Shown: positions 49,000 to 58,227, counted from the stretch's first letter. The stretch: DNA of 64,000 nucleotides from Knoellia sp. p5-6-4 (GCF_029222705.1 NZ_JARGZF010000001.1:926437-990436); one strand, 5' to 3'. The notes: generated by a model not told the origin, from the letters alone. Numbers and translations: made by a program.

Positions 49000-49890
49000 T
49001 CAGCGGTCGGCCTCGGCCTCCAGCGCGCGGATCGCCTCGTGGGTCTCGAGCACCCGCCGCGCGGTGTCGACGTGCAGGCTCTCGACCATGCGACCGCCGA
49101 AGGTCACGACGCCCGAGCCGGCGCCGTCCTCCCACGCCTGCAGGATGCCGCGGGCCTCCTCGACCTGCTCAGCGCTCGGCGCGAAGGCGGCGTTGCACGC
49201 CTCGACCTGTCCCGGGTGGATCAGCGTCTTGCCGTCGAAGCCCATCTGCCGCCCCTGGAGGCACTCTGCCTCGAACCCTTCGGCGTCCTTGACGTTGTTG
49301 TAGACGCCATCGAGGATCACCGTCCCGGTGGCACGGGCCGCCAAGAGGCAGAGCCCCAGACCGGTCAGCAGCGGCTGCCGGCCGGGCACGTGCTCGGCGT
49401 GCAGCTCCTTGGCGAGGTCGTTGGTGCCCATGACGAGCGCGGCGAGCCGTTCGGACGCACCGGCGATCTCCTCGCAGTGCAGCATCGCCTGCGGCGTCTC
49501 GACCATGGCCCAGAGCTTCGTGTGCTCCGGCGCACCAGCCGCCTCCATCGCACCGACGAGCTGGCGCACCTCGTCGCCCGAGCCCACCTTCGGCACGACG
49601 ATGCCGTCCGGGCCCGCGGCGCACGCTGCGGCGAGATCGACGTCGTGCCACCGGGTGCCGATCCCGTTGATGCGGATGGTGACCTCGCGACGGCCGTACT
49701 CCCCCGATCGCGCTGCGGCGCAAGCGTTCTCGCGAGCCTGCTCCTTCGCGTCGGGGGCGACGGCGTCCTCGAGGTCGAAGATGAGCGCGTCGACCATCAG
49801 GGTCTTGGCCTTCTCCAGCGCCCGCTCGTTCGAGCTGGGCATGTAGAGGACCGAACGACGCGGCCGGTATGCCGTGTGCTCGCCGCTCAC
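49000..49890 (-). CDS. CoA ester lyase of the CitE/HpcH family (second gene)
   Basis: A 296-residue TIM-barrel lyase. [18 protein letters not shown] starts the fold; the metal Glu is in FDLEDAV, and [11 protein letters not shown] and GMVETPQ-like VETPQAML carry substrate residues; [12 protein letters not shown] ends the barrel. In the Streptomyces ethylmalonyl-CoA cluster the matching gene encodes a (2R,3S)-methylmalyl/malyl-CoA lyase. Start GTG 49890 overlaps the upstream gene by 4 nt. Two copies of the GTATGCCG word lie 76 bp apart in this overlap region (49867 and 49943). Confidence 0.92.
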   Translation of the reverse strand: MSGEHTAYRPRRSVLYMPSSNERALEKAKTLMVDALIFDLEDAVAPDAKEQARENACAAARSGEYGRREVTIRINGIGTRWHDVDLAAACAAGPDGIVVPKVGSGDEVRQLVGAMEAAGAPEHTKLWAMVETPQAMLHCEEIAGASERLAALVMGTNDLAKELHAEHVPGRQPLLTGLGLCLLAARATGTVILDGVYNNVKDAEGFEAECLQGRQMGFDGKTLIHPGQVEACNAAFAPSAEQVEEARGILQAWEDGAGSGVVTFGGRMVESLHVDTARRVLETHEAIRALEAEADR

Positions 49891-50990
49891 GTCCCGCTCC
49901 CCTCCGCGCCGGTGCCGGCATCGGCACCGCCGTCGGGCACGGCGGCATACAGCTCGGCGAGCTCGGGGTCGGTGCGCGAGAGGCGCTCCGCGAGCTCCAC
50001 GATCACCAGGCACTGCTTGAGGCTGGCGTCGTCCTCCATCTTGCCGTCGAGCATGACGGCGCCGGTGCCGTCGCCCATCGCGGCAACGACGCGCCGGGCG
50101 TGGGCGACGTCCTCGGCCGAGGGGCTGAAGACCCGCTTGGCGATCTCGATCTGCACCGGGTGCAGCGACCACGTGCCCACGCAGCCGAGGAGGAAGGCGT
50201 TGCGGAACTGGTCCTCGCAGGCGACGACGTCCTCGATGTCACCGAACGGGCCGTAGTACGGGAGGATCCCGTGCATCGCGCAGGCGTCGACCATCCGCGC
50301 GATGGTGTAGTGCCACAGGTCCTGCTGGTAGGTCGCGCGCTGGCCCTGGACGTCGCCACCCACCGGGTCCTGGCGCACGAGGTAGCCCGGATGGCCGCCG
50401 CCGACGCGGGTGGTCTTCATCCGCCGGTCGGCCGCGAGGTCTGCCGGGCCGAGCGACAGGCCCTGCATCCGCGGGCTGGCGCCGCAGATCTCCTCGACGT
50501 TGGCCATGCCCCGGGCCGTCTCGAGGATGGCGTGCACGAGGATCGGGCGCTGCAGCCCGACGCGCGCCTCGAGCTGGGCGAGCAGCCGGTCGACGTAGTG
50601 GATGTCCTCGGGGCCCTCGACCTTCGGCACCATGATCACGTCGAGCTTGTCGCCGATCTCGGTGACCAGGGTGACCAGGTCGTCGAGCACCCAGGGGCTG
50701 TCCAGCGCGTTGACGCGCGTCCACAGCTGCGTGTTCTCGCCGAAGTCCGTGGCCTTGGCGATCTGCACCAGGCCCTCGCGCGCGGCCACCTTCCGGTCTG
50801 CCTTGACGGCGTCCTCGAGGTTGCCGAGCAGCACGTCGACCGTGCCGACCATCGCGGGGACCTTGGCGGCCATCTTCTCGTTGCTCGGGTCGAAGAAGTG
50901 GATGACCCGCGAGGGCCGGGCGGGCACCTCTGTCACCGGTCGTGGGGCCCCCACGGCAAGGGGCTTGAAGAAGTCCTTGGCGCTGCGCAT
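49887..50990 (-). CDS. CoA ester lyase of the CitE/HpcH family (first gene)
   Basis: A 367-residue relative of the downstream lyase with a longer N-terminus. [16 protein letters not shown] replaces the usual start, LLGNLEDAV holds the metal Glu, and [18 protein letters not shown] and SLGPADLA follow. The pair of one long and one short CitE-like protein, overlapping by 4 nt, mirrors the Streptomyces ethylmalonyl-CoA cluster. One may be a lyase and the other a malyl-CoA thioesterase; which is which cannot be read here. Start ATG 50990 lies 6 nt after TAGCGT. Confidence 0.92.
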   Translation of the reverse strand: MRSAKDFFKPLAVGAPRPVTEVPARPSRVIHFFDPSNEKMAAKVPAMVGTVDVLLGNLEDAVKADRKVAAREGLVQIAKATDFGENTQLWTRVNALDSPWVLDDLVTLVTEIGDKLDVIMVPKVEGPEDIHYVDRLLAQLEARVGLQRPILVHAILETARGMANVEEICGASPRMQGLSLGPADLAADRRMKTTRVGGGHPGYLVRQDPVGGDVQGQRATYQQDLWHYTIARMVDACAMHGILPYYGPFGDIEDVVACEDQFRNAFLLGCVGTWSLHPVQIEIAKRVFSPSAEDVAHARRVVAAMGDGTGAVMLDGKMEDDASLKQCLVIVELAERLSRTDPELAELYAAVPDGGADAGTGAEGSGT

Positions 50991-51042
50991 GCGCGGACGC
51001 TAGCGCAGACGCCAGCACGGCGGTTATGACACAGTTCACGGT

Positions 51043-51609
51043 GTGACCGAGCCCGTCGAGGTGACCACCACCGCGCAGCCGCACGTCAACGTCACCGCGT
51101 TGTTCGCCGAGGCGGCCGGCAAGTCGGGCCTGCTGTGGATCGACGTGCCGGGCGACCGGGCCTGGCCGGCGTGGCACGCCTGGGCCGACGACACCGTCTT
51201 CGTGGTCTCGGGGCCGGGCGAGCAGACGCTGCCCTGGCTGCCCGACGAGGTGGCGCTCATCCTGCGCAGCAAGGACACCGGCGGCCGGCTGCTCACCGTG
51301 CACGCGACGGCCCGCACCCTCACCCCCGACGACCCGCAGTGGCCGACCGCGACCGAGGCGCTCAAGGCCAGCCGCCTCAACGCCACCGACGACGTGGTCG
51401 CCCGCTGGGCGACCTCGTGCACCGTCCGGGCGCTGCGGCCCTACGGCACCCCGCTCGAGGCGCCCGGCCACTACGGCGACACCTCCGGCGCAGCCCCGGT
51501 GCCACCGAGCGAGGCGACCACCACCGGCTGGCGGCCCTGGCACCTCGGCGGCCGTCCGCAGCGGCGCCGCGGCACGCGCTTCCCCGACGACCGCGGCGGC
51601 GCCGGATAG
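51043..51609 (+). CDS. hypothetical protein, possibly split-beta-barrel fold
   Basis: A 188-residue soluble protein. The central LWIDVPGDRAWPAWHAW followed by VALILRSKDTGGRLLTVH resembles pyridoxamine-phosphate-oxidase-like barrels, but no flavin or F420 motif is clear, so this is a guess. The C-terminal 40 residues are Arg/Pro-rich. Start GTG 51043 lies 7 nt after CACAGT. Its stop is 10 bases before the MgtE-like gene. Confidence 0.72.
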   Translation: MTEPVEVTTTAQPHVNVTALFAEAAGKSGLLWIDVPGDRAWPAWHAWADDTVFVVSGPGEQTLPWLPDEVALILRSKDTGGRLLTVHATARTLTPDDPQWPTATEALKASRLNATDDVVARWATSCTVRALRPYGTPLEAPGHYGDTSGAAPVPPSEATTTGWRPWHLGGRPQRRRGTRFPDDRGGAG

Positions 51610-51619
51610 CCTTGCTCGC

Positions 51620-52894
51620 GTGAGCACCCCGTCGCGCGTCTTCGTCGGCCGCCTGACCAGCCTGAGCGTGTTCGACCCGCTCGGCGACCAGGTGGGCCGC
51701 GTGCGCGACGTCGTCGTCACCTTCGGCGCCTCGCGGCGGCGGCCCCGGGTCATCGGCCTCGTCGTCGAGGTGCCCGGCCGGCGCCGCGTGTTCGTCCCGA
51801 TGACGCGGGTGACCTCCGTCGACGGCGGCCAGGTCATCACCACGGGACTGGTCAACATGCGGCGGTTCGAGCAGCGCGCCAACGAGGTGCTCGTGATGGC
51901 CGAGCTGCTCGACCGGCAGGTGACGGTGCGCGACCCCGAGGGCGACTACACCGCGACGGTCGAGGACATCGCCATCGAGCGCGAGCGCACCCGCGACTGG
52001 GCGGTCTCGAAGGTCTTCGTCCGCCAGGGACCGGCCCGCGGCCACCTCGGACCGTTCCGGCGCCGCCGCGGCGCCACGGTGCTGGTCCCCGTCGAGGACG
52101 TCACCGGCATACACCGCTCGACCCCGGCGCAGAGCGCCGCCCGGCTGCTCGAGAACTACGACGACCTCAAGCCCGCCGACCTGGCCGAGGTGATCCACGA
52201 CCTGGCGCCCAAGCGCCGTGCCGAGGTGGCCGCCGCCCTCGACGACGAGCGGCTCGCCGACGTGCTAGAGGAGCTGCCCGAGGACGACCAGGTGCAGATC
52301 CTCGCGACGCTGGAGCGCGAGCGCGCCGCCGACGTGCTCGAGGCGATGGAGCCCGACGACGCCACCGACCTGCTCAAGGAGCTCACCCCCGAGCAGCGCG
52401 AGGAGCTGCTCGGCCACATGGAGCCCGACGAGGCGGCACCGCTGCGCCGGCTGCTGACCTACGACGAGAACACCGCCGGCGGCATGATGACCACCGAGCC
52501 GGTGATCCTCGCCCCCGACGCGACGATCGCCCACGCGCTGGCGGTGGTCCGCAAGGTCGAGCTCTCCCCCGCCCTGGCCTCCACCGTCTTCGTGTGCCGG
52601 CCGCCGCTGGAGACGCCCACCGGCAAGTTCCTCGGCATCGTGCACATCCAGCGACTCCTGCGGGAGCCGCCGCACAACCCGATCGGCGGCATCCTCGACA
52701 AGGAGCTCGAGCCGCTGCGCCCCCACTCCCCGCTCGGCCAGGTGACCCGGGTGCTGGCCACCTACAACCTCACCGGCGTGCCCATCGTCGACGACGAGGG
52801 ACGCCTCGTCGGCGCCGTCACGGTCGACGACGTGCTCGACCACATCCTTCCCGACGACTGGCGTGAGGAGCGGCACGAGGTGACCCGTGACTGA
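51620..52894 (+). CDS. PRC-barrel, MgtE-N and CBS domain protein (no channel domain)
   Basis: A 424-residue protein with a PRC-barrel-like N-terminus (VFVGRLTSLSVFD and a second barrel up to about residue 160), an MgtE N-terminal superhelix (ADLAEVIHDLAPKRR ... LTPEQREELLGHM, about 190-275) and a pair of CBS motifs to the end. It has no membrane helices, so it is the Mg-sensing half of MgtE without the channel. Matches Rv1232c. Start GTG 51620 lies 7 nt after TAGCCT. It overlaps the DUF1003 membrane protein by 8 nt; the two may work as a sensor-membrane pair (inference). Confidence 0.9.
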   Translation: MSTPSRVFVGRLTSLSVFDPLGDQVGRVRDVVVTFGASRRRPRVIGLVVEVPGRRRVFVPMTRVTSVDGGQVITTGLVNMRRFEQRANEVLVMAELLDRQVTVRDPEGDYTATVEDIAIERERTRDWAVSKVFVRQGPARGHLGPFRRRRGATVLVPVEDVTGIHRSTPAQSAARLLENYDDLKPADLAEVIHDLAPKRRAEVAAALDDERLADVLEELPEDDQVQILATLERERAADVLEAMEPDDATDLLKELTPEQREELLGHMEPDEAAPLRRLLTYDENTAGGMMTTEPVILAPDATIAHALAVVRKVELSPALASTVFVCRPPLETPTGKFLGIVHIQRLLREPPHNPIGGILDKELEPLRPHSPLGQVTRVLATYNLTGVPIVDDEGRLVGAVTVDDVLDHILPDDWREERHEVTRD

Positions 52895-53456
52895 GCGTCC
52901 GAGCCGCACCGCCCCGACCCGCCTCGACCAGCCGCGCGAGGTGCGGCGGGCGCTCCTGCCGCGGCCCACGGTCTCGCAGGAGACCTTCGGCGTGTGGAGC
53001 GAGCGCTTCGCCCGCTTCATGGGCACGCCCCGCTTCCTGATCTACATGACGGCGTTCGTCGCCCTGTGGATCACCTGGAACGCCGTGGGCCCGCCCGACC
53101 TGCGCTGGGACCCCTACGCGTTCATCTTCCTCACGCTGATGCTGAGCCTGCAGGCCTCCTACGCCGCGCCGCTGATCCTGCTCGCGCAGAACCGGCAGGC
53201 CGACCGCGACCGGGTGGCGCTGGAGCAGGACCGCGCGCGCGACGAGCGGAACCTCGCCGACACCGAGTTCCTCACCCGCGAGGTCGCCGCGCTGCGCCTG
53301 GCCCTCAGTGAGACGGCGACCCGCGACTTCGTGCGTTCGGAGCTGCGCGGGCTGCTCGAGGACTTCGAGGAGCGCGGCCTCGAGGTGCGCCGGCGTGACG
53401 GGGGCGACAGTGGGCCGGAGGCCACCGGTTCCGCGCCTGACCAGCCCGCGACCTAG
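52887..53456 (+). CDS. DUF1003 membrane protein
   Basis: A 189-residue protein with two membrane segments (about residues 47-65 and 80-100) and the DUF1003 signature GTPRFLIYMTAFVALWITWN and YPF-like DPYAFIFLTLMLSLQASYAAP. The C-terminal 75 residues are a charged coiled coil. Start GTG 52887 overlaps the MgtE-N/CBS stop by 8 nt, so both are probably co-translated. Function unknown. Confidence 0.92.
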   Translation: MTERPSRTAPTRLDQPREVRRALLPRPTVSQETFGVWSERFARFMGTPRFLIYMTAFVALWITWNAVGPPDLRWDPYAFIFLTLMLSLQASYAAPLILLAQNRQADRDRVALEQDRARDERNLADTEFLTREVAALRLALSETATRDFVRSELRGLLEDFEERGLEVRRRDGGDSGPEATGSAPDQPAT

Positions 53457-53465
53457 CATGGGGGC

Positions 53466-54611
53466 ATGTCCGCCCCTGCTGCCCCCGTGACCGACGACGC
53501 CCTGTACGAGGCCCTCTCGACGGTCATCGACCCCGAGATCCGCAAGCCCGTGACCGAGCTCGGCATGGTCGAGAGCGTCTCGGTCGACGAGGCGGGGCAC
53601 GTGGCGGTGACGATCCTGCTCACCGTGTCGGGGTGTCCCATGAAGGACACCCTCACCAAGGACACGACCGCGGCGCTGGCCAAGGTGCCCGGCGTGGGCG
53701 GTGTCAAGGTCACCCTGGGCGTCATGAGCGACGAGCAGCGCACCGCCCTGCGCCAGCAGCTGCGCGGCGGGGCCCCCGAACGCGAGATCCCCTTCGCCAA
53801 GCACAACAGCCTCACCCGCGTGTATGCCGTGGCGTCCGGCAAGGGTGGCGTCGGCAAGTCGTCGGTCACGGTCAACCTCGCCGCGGCCCTCGCCGAGAGC
53901 GGACTGCGCGTCGGCGTCGTCGACGCCGACGTCTACGGTTTCTCCGTGCCTCGCATGCTCGGCGTCGAGCACCGGCCCACCCAGGTCGACGACATGATCC
54001 TTCCCCCCGTCAGCCACGACGTGAAGGTCATCTCGATCGGCATGTTCGTGCCCGGCAACCAGCCGGTCGTCTGGCGCGGCCCGATGCTGCACCGGGCCCT
54101 CCAGCAGTTCCTCGGCGACGTCTTCTGGGGCGACCTCGACGTGCTCCTGCTCGACCTGCCGCCCGGCACCGGCGACATCGCGATCTCGGTGGCCCAGCTG
54201 ATCCCGGGCGCCGAGATCCTCGTCGTGACCACCCCGCAGCAGGCAGCGGCCGAGGTGGCGGAGCGGGCCGGGTCGATCGCCCTCCAGACGCACCAGCGCA
54301 TCGTCGGGGTCATCGAGAACATGAGCTGGCTCGAGCTGCCCGACGGCTCCCGCCAGGAGATCTTCGGCTCCGGCGGCGGCCGGGCGGTCGCGGAGTCGCT
54401 CAGCCGGTCCGTCGGCGCCGAGGTGCCGCTGCTCGGCCAGGTACCGCTCGACACCAACCTGCGCGAGGGCGCCGACCAGGGCACGCCCGTCGTGCTGCGC
54501 GACCCGGACAGCCCGGCTGCGGTCGTGCTGCGCGCGATCGCGCGCGGCCTGGGCTCCCGGGCGCGCGGCCTCGCCGGTCGCTCACTCGGCCTGACCCCTA
54601 CCGGCCGCTGA
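53466..54611 (+). CDS. mrp: Mrp/NBP35-family iron-sulfur cluster carrier ATPase
   Basis: A 381-residue Mrp protein: an N-terminal MIP18/DUF59 domain (ALSTVIDPEIRKPVTELGM, VSGCPMKD) and a P-loop domain with deviant Walker A SGKGGVGKSS (about residue 124), VVDADVYG and LLLDLPPGTGD. It transfers Fe-S clusters to apoproteins. The usual C-terminal CxxC bridging the dimer is not evident, which would affect cluster binding. Start ATG 53466 lies 6 nt after TAGCAT. Convergent with tatB; a hairpin separates them. Same neighbourhood as in M. tuberculosis (Rv1229c). Confidence 0.93.
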   Translation: MSAPAAPVTDDALYEALSTVIDPEIRKPVTELGMVESVSVDEAGHVAVTILLTVSGCPMKDTLTKDTTAALAKVPGVGGVKVTLGVMSDEQRTALRQQLRGGAPEREIPFAKHNSLTRVYAVASGKGGVGKSSVTVNLAAALAESGLRVGVVDADVYGFSVPRMLGVEHRPTQVDDMILPPVSHDVKVISIGMFVPGNQPVVWRGPMLHRALQQFLGDVFWGDLDVLLLDLPPGTGDIAISVAQLIPGAEILVVTTPQQAAAEVAERAGSIALQTHQRIVGVIENMSWLELPDGSRQEIFGSGGGRAVAESLSRSVGAEVPLLGQVPLDTNLREGADQGTPVVLRDPDSPAAVVLRAIARGLGSRARGLAGRSLGLTPTGR

Positions 54612-54633
54612 CGGCATACGACTCTGTATGTCG

Positions 54634-54676
54634 CGGGAGCGGCTCATGACCCACACGGGCCGTGGAACCGCTCCCG
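54634..54676. terminator. bidirectional hairpin between mrp and tatB
   Basis: CGGGAGCGG (54634-54642) pairs with CCGCTCCCG (54668-54676), with an inner CCAC/GTGG stem (54651-54665). It lies between two convergent stops. Confidence 0.65.
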
Positions 54677-54696
54677 ACGCGGACGAGGTCGGGGGC

Positions 54697-55065
54697 TCAG
54701 GTGGCGTCGAGGTCGTACGGGGTCGGGCGCGTCGGGTCGTAGGCCTTGCTGCCGTTGGCCCGGCCGCCGTTGGCACCGGGGCCGTCGGCGGAGGCCGCCT
54801 TGGCGTCGAACGGGGTGTCGTCGAGCAGCGCCTCGCGCACGATGCGCCGCGGGTCGTACTGGCGCGGGTCGTACTGGCGCCAGTCGATGTCGTCGAACTC
54901 CGGCCCCATCTGCTCGCGCAGCTGCCCCTTCGCCGACTCGGCCATGGACTTGGCCTGGCGCACCAGCCGGCCCAGCTTGGCGGCATACTCCGGCAGCCGC
55001 TCAGGCCCGAGGATGAGCACGGCGAGCACGATGAGGAGGATGAACTCCCATCCGGTGATGTTCAC
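54697..55065 (-). CDS. tatB: Sec-independent translocase subunit TatB
   Basis: A 122-residue TatB. One N-terminal membrane helix (residues 5-22) with the LGPERLPE hinge, then an amphipathic helix and a disordered tail. TatB hands folded twin-arginine substrates to TatC. The tail contains a tandem QYDPR-QYDPR from a 15-bp duplication at 54848-54877. Start GTG 55065. Last gene of the sigE-rseA-htrA-tatB operon, 19 bases after the htrA stop. Confidence 0.94.
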   Translation of the reverse strand: MNITGWEFILLIVLAVLILGPERLPEYAAKLGRLVRQAKSMAESAKGQLREQMGPEFDDIDWRQYDPRQYDPRRIVREALLDDTPFDAKAASADGPGANGGRANGSKAYDPTRPTPYDLDAT

Positions 55066-55084
55066 GCGCCGGTTCCTGCCCTCG

Positions 55085-56683
55085 TCACTGGTCGGTGTTG
55101 CCCTGCAGGGTCATCCTGACACTGATCTCGCGTGAACCGCGACGCACCTTCATGGTGACCTCGTCGCCGACGCTCTTCGCGCGGATGAGGACCACGAGGT
55201 CGTCGGGATCGGTGACCCGGCGTCCGTCGAACTCGATGATGAGGTCCCCCGGCTTGACTCCCGCCTTGCCGGCGGGGCCCTCGGGGGTCACCGGCTCGCG
55301 CTGCGCCGACGACTCCTCGAGGATCTTGACCCCGTCGGCGCCGTCGTACTGGCGGTCGAGGATCACACCGATGACGGGGTGCTCCGCCTTGCCGGTGCGG
55401 ATGAGCTGGTCGGCGGTCTTGCGGACCTGGTCGACCGGGATGGAGAAGCCGACGCCGATGTTGCCCGACTGCTCCCCCGAGCTGCCGGGCACGCGGGCGA
55501 TGGCGGAGTTGACGCCGATGACGCGGCCCTGCATGTCGAGCAGCGGCCCCCCGGAGTTGCCCGGGTTGATCGCGGCGTCGGTCTGGAGGGCGTTGATGAA
55601 CGACTGCTCGTCACCGTCACCACCGGGGCTCACCGGACGGTTGAGGGCACTGACGATCCCTGAGGTGACGGTGTTCTCGAGGCCGAGGGGCGCACCGAGG
55701 GCGATGACGTGGTCCCCCACCACGACGTCACCGGACGAACCGAGGACCAGGGGCTGCAGGTCGCTGCGCCCGGTCTTGAGGACCGCGATGTCGTAGGAGC
55801 TGTCACGACCGGCGATCGTCGCGGCGATCTCGGTGCCGTTGGCGAGCTGGACGCGGATCGTGCCCTCGCCCGCGGCTCCGGCCACGACGTGGTTGTTGGT
55901 GATGATGTGGCCCTGCTGGTCGGCGACGAACCCCGAGCCGGTGCCGTCGCCGTCGGCGCCCTGCACCTTGATGGTCACGACGCTGGGCAGCGCCTTGGCC
56001 GCGATGTTGGCGATGGACCCGTCCGGGCGGCTGGTGGCGCCGCTGCCCACGGTCGGCAGGGGCGACGGGGAGCCGCTCAGGCCGCCGAAGCCGAGCCGGT
56101 CGTTCGCGCCGAGCCAGCCGCCGGCGAGACCGCCGAGCAGGCCCGCCAGCAGCGCGCTCAGCACCGCCACCGACACCAGCGCCGGCCAGCCCGGGCCGCG
56201 GCGCGGGGGCCGGCCCTGCGTCATGGCGTGGTGCGACTGGGTCCAGTCCTGGGTCGGGGGCGCCTGCTGCCAGCCCTGGTCCCACTGCTGGTGGTTCCAC
56301 TGCTGGTCCCCCTGCGGCTGGTCCCAATGGCCGGACGCCTGCGCGCCAGAACCCGGCTGGCCCGGCCACCCGGTCTGTCCCTGCGCGGTGGGCCACCCGG
56401 CCTCGTGCTGCGCAGTGGGCCAGCCGGTCTGGCCGTGGGGGGCCGGCTGGGGGTCGTAGGTCCACGACGGCTGGGGGGCCGGCTCGCCCGCACCGACCGG
56501 CGGCGGGATGGCCTGGGTGTTGCTCAGGTCGACCGGCTGGGTCTGCTCAACCGGCAGCTGGGCCTGGTCGACCCGCTGGGCCTGGTCGACACTCTCTGGG
56601 GGCTGGTGCTCGGGTGCCGGCGGCGTCCACGCGGCATCACGCCCATCGGGCTCGTCCTGCCGGCGTTCGCGAGGCTCGGTCAT
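55085..56683 (-). CDS. htrA: HtrA-like membrane-anchored serine protease with PDZ domain
   Basis: A 532-residue protein. Residues 1-160 are a cytoplasmic Pro/Gln/Trp-rich disordered region with repeats (TGWPTAQ-like), then one membrane helix (167-191), an extracytoplasmic trypsin-like domain with His265, Asp298 and Ser377 (GNSGGP), and a C-terminal PDZ domain (about 445-525). HtrA proteases degrade misfolded envelope proteins. Start ATG 56683 overlaps the anti-sigma stop (ATGA), so protease, anti-sigma and sigma factor are co-translated. Confidence 0.95.
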   Translation of the reverse strand: MTEPRERRQDEPDGRDAAWTPPAPEHQPPESVDQAQRVDQAQLPVEQTQPVDLSNTQAIPPPVGAGEPAPQPSWTYDPQPAPHGQTGWPTAQHEAGWPTAQGQTGWPGQPGSGAQASGHWDQPQGDQQWNHQQWDQGWQQAPPTQDWTQSHHAMTQGRPPRRGPGWPALVSVAVLSALLAGLLGGLAGGWLGANDRLGFGGLSGSPSPLPTVGSGATSRPDGSIANIAAKALPSVVTIKVQGADGDGTGSGFVADQQGHIITNNHVVAGAAGEGTIRVQLANGTEIAATIAGRDSSYDIAVLKTGRSDLQPLVLGSSGDVVVGDHVIALGAPLGLENTVTSGIVSALNRPVSPGGDGDEQSFINALQTDAAINPGNSGGPLLDMQGRVIGVNSAIARVPGSSGEQSGNIGVGFSIPVDQVRKTADQLIRTGKAEHPVIGVILDRQYDGADGVKILEESSAQREPVTPEGPAGKAGVKPGDLIIEFDGRRVTDPDDLVVLIRAKSVGDEVTMKVRRGSREISVRMTLQGNTDQ

Positions 56684-57354
56684 GGCAGCGATTCTGCCGA
56701 ACCGCGCGGGGCGCCGCTCACGACGGGTCTGCCGGCGCCACTGAAGACGACCGTCGTGGCCGACACCGGAAGCTGCGCGCGGGCCCGGAGCGAGGCACCG
56801 AAGGAGGCGCTGGTGAACGACGGGCTGACCGGCCGGGCGCGCTGCACGGCGGTTCCGGGCGCCGGGGTCGCCGGGCCTGTCGGCACCAGCGGGCTGCCGA
56901 CCACGGCGAAGCTCCAGGCCGCGGCGGCCGAGGCGCCCGCGGCCAGGCCGGCGAAGACGGTCGCGCGCATCACGGAGCGGTGCATGGCAGGGGCGCAGCG
57001 GTCGACGACCGGCACCGGTGGTGGCGGGATGCGCAGCGGCCGCACCTCACGGACAGGTGCGGCCCGGCCGCCGGCGCGGGGGGCACCGACCGGGCCGTCG
57101 GCGGGGCCGCCAGTGGAGGCCATCGACAGCAGCACGGCTCGCAGGTCGCTCGGCACCGCAGGCCCTGCCGATGCCCGCAGGGCACCGAGCACCCGCTTCT
57201 CCGCCTCGACGGCCTGGCGACAGCAGGTGCACGCCACCAGGTGGCGGTCCCACGACCGCAGCTCAGCCGGGGACAGGGCCCGGTCGGCATACGCCGTCAG
57301 CTCGGGTCCCAGGCACCGCTGCAGCGGCCGGGGACCGGAAGGGATCCTGCTCAC
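56680..57354 (-). CDS. rseA: anti-sigma factor with zinc-binding zf-HC2 domain (RseA-like)
   Basis: A 224-residue protein. The anti-sigma domain near residues 10-50 has the H-x3-C-x2-C signature in HLVACTCC. A hydrophobic segment near residues 140-160 could span the membrane; the tail is Ser/Pro-rich. RseA-type proteins hold SigE inactive and release it on stress. Start GTG 57354 overlaps the sigE stop by 4 nt; htrA follows with a 4-nt overlap. Identification rests mainly on this position and the cysteine motif. Confidence 0.88.
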   Translation of the reverse strand: MSRIPSGPRPLQRCLGPELTAYADRALSPAELRSWDRHLVACTCCRQAVEAEKRVLGALRASAGPAVPSDLRAVLLSMASTGGPADGPVGAPRAGGRAAPVREVRPLRIPPPPVPVVDRCAPAMHRSVMRATVFAGLAAGASAAAAWSFAVVGSPLVPTGPATPAPGTAVQRARPVSPSFTSASFGASLRARAQLPVSATTVVFSGAGRPVVSGAPRGSAESLP

Positions 57355-58028
57355 CGCGCCTCCGGCACCGCTCGCCGCAACACCGACAGGCGCCGCCGGG
57401 AGGACGCGGAGCTCGGGCTGGGCTCGACGGGCGACGTGGGCTCGACGGGGCGCGTACCGGGGGCGCGGTGGGCCAGGGCCTCGCGCAGCAGGGCGCGGCC
57501 ACGGTGGATGCGCGAGCGCACCGTGCCGAGCTTGATGCCCAGCGTGGTGGCGATCTCCTCGTAGGACAGACCCTCGATGTCGCACAGGACGACGGCGGCC
57601 CGGAAGTCCGGCGGCAGCGCGTCGAGGGCGCGCTGGACGTCGTCGTTGAAGTGGTTGGCCTCGAAGGCCTGCTCGGGCCCGGCCTCACGGGTGGGCAGGC
57701 GGGCGGCGGACTCCTCCGAGAGCGCGTCGAACCGGATCCGCTGCTTGCGGCGCATCCGGTCGAGGAAGACGTTGGTGGTGATGCGGTGCAGCCAGCCCTC
57801 GAACGTGCCCGGCTGGTAGGAGTGCAGCGAGCGGAACACCCGGATGAAGACGTCGTGCGTGAGGTCCTCGGCGTCGTGGACGTTGCCGGTCAGGCGGTAG
57901 GCCAGCCGGTACACCCGCGCGGAGTGCTGCTCGACGATCTCCTCCCAGGTCGGAGGGACCCACGGCTGCTCGGGCGAGACAGCCACGGCAGCCCGGTCCG
58001 GCGCGCCGATCTGGTCGGTCGCGGTCAC
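57351..58028 (-). CDS. sigE: ECF RNA polymerase sigma factor SigE
   Basis: A 225-residue ECF sigma factor. Region 2 runs from [21 protein letters not shown] to [18 protein letters not shown]; region 4 from [21 protein letters not shown] to [10 protein letters not shown] with the helix-turn-helix. SigE controls envelope stress genes. Start GTG 58028 has GGAGGT 7 nt upstream; GTG 58037 overlaps the ribosome binding site and is unlikely. A GGAACC-N16-CGTC promoter at 58098-58078 suggests autoregulation. Operon order sigE-rseA-htrA-tatB and the divergent methyltransferase match M. tuberculosis. Confidence 0.95.
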   Translation of the reverse strand: MTATDQIGAPDRAAVAVSPEQPWVPPTWEEIVEQHSARVYRLAYRLTGNVHDAEDLTHDVFIRVFRSLHSYQPGTFEGWLHRITTNVFLDRMRRKQRIRFDALSEESAARLPTREAGPEQAFEANHFNDDVQRALDALPPDFRAAVVLCDIEGLSYEEIATTLGIKLGTVRSRIHRGRALLREALAHRAPGTRPVEPTSPVEPSPSSASSRRRLSVLRRAVPEAR

Positions 58029-58077
58029 GTCGCTCACCTCCGTAGGGCGCGCGCTGCGCGCACTGGTTGCCGGTCTG

Positions 58078-58103
58078 GACGACCGCGCACGGTCGATGGT
58101 TCC
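58078..58103 (-). promoter_or_regulatory. ECF-type promoter of sigE
   Basis: Leftward, GGAACC (58103-58098), 16 bases, then CGTC (58081-58078) fits the -35/-10 pattern of ECF sigma factors. Transcription would start about 43 bases before the sigE GTG. A second GGAAC lies about 20 bases upstream. Confidence 0.6.
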
Positions 58104-58227
58104 CCACCAACCTGAACGTTCCCTGTGTGCGGGGCGCGCACCTCGTCCGCTCCACCCGGCATTCGTGCGGCGCGGCCGCGCGGATGGGTGCGCGAATCGG
58201 GGCATCTGCGGCGCTAGGGTTGCCCGC

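Noticed and set aside
54848-54877. Tandem 15-bp repeat as a CRISPR or VNTR locus
   Set aside because: Only two units, in frame inside tatB (QYDPR twice), with no spacers.
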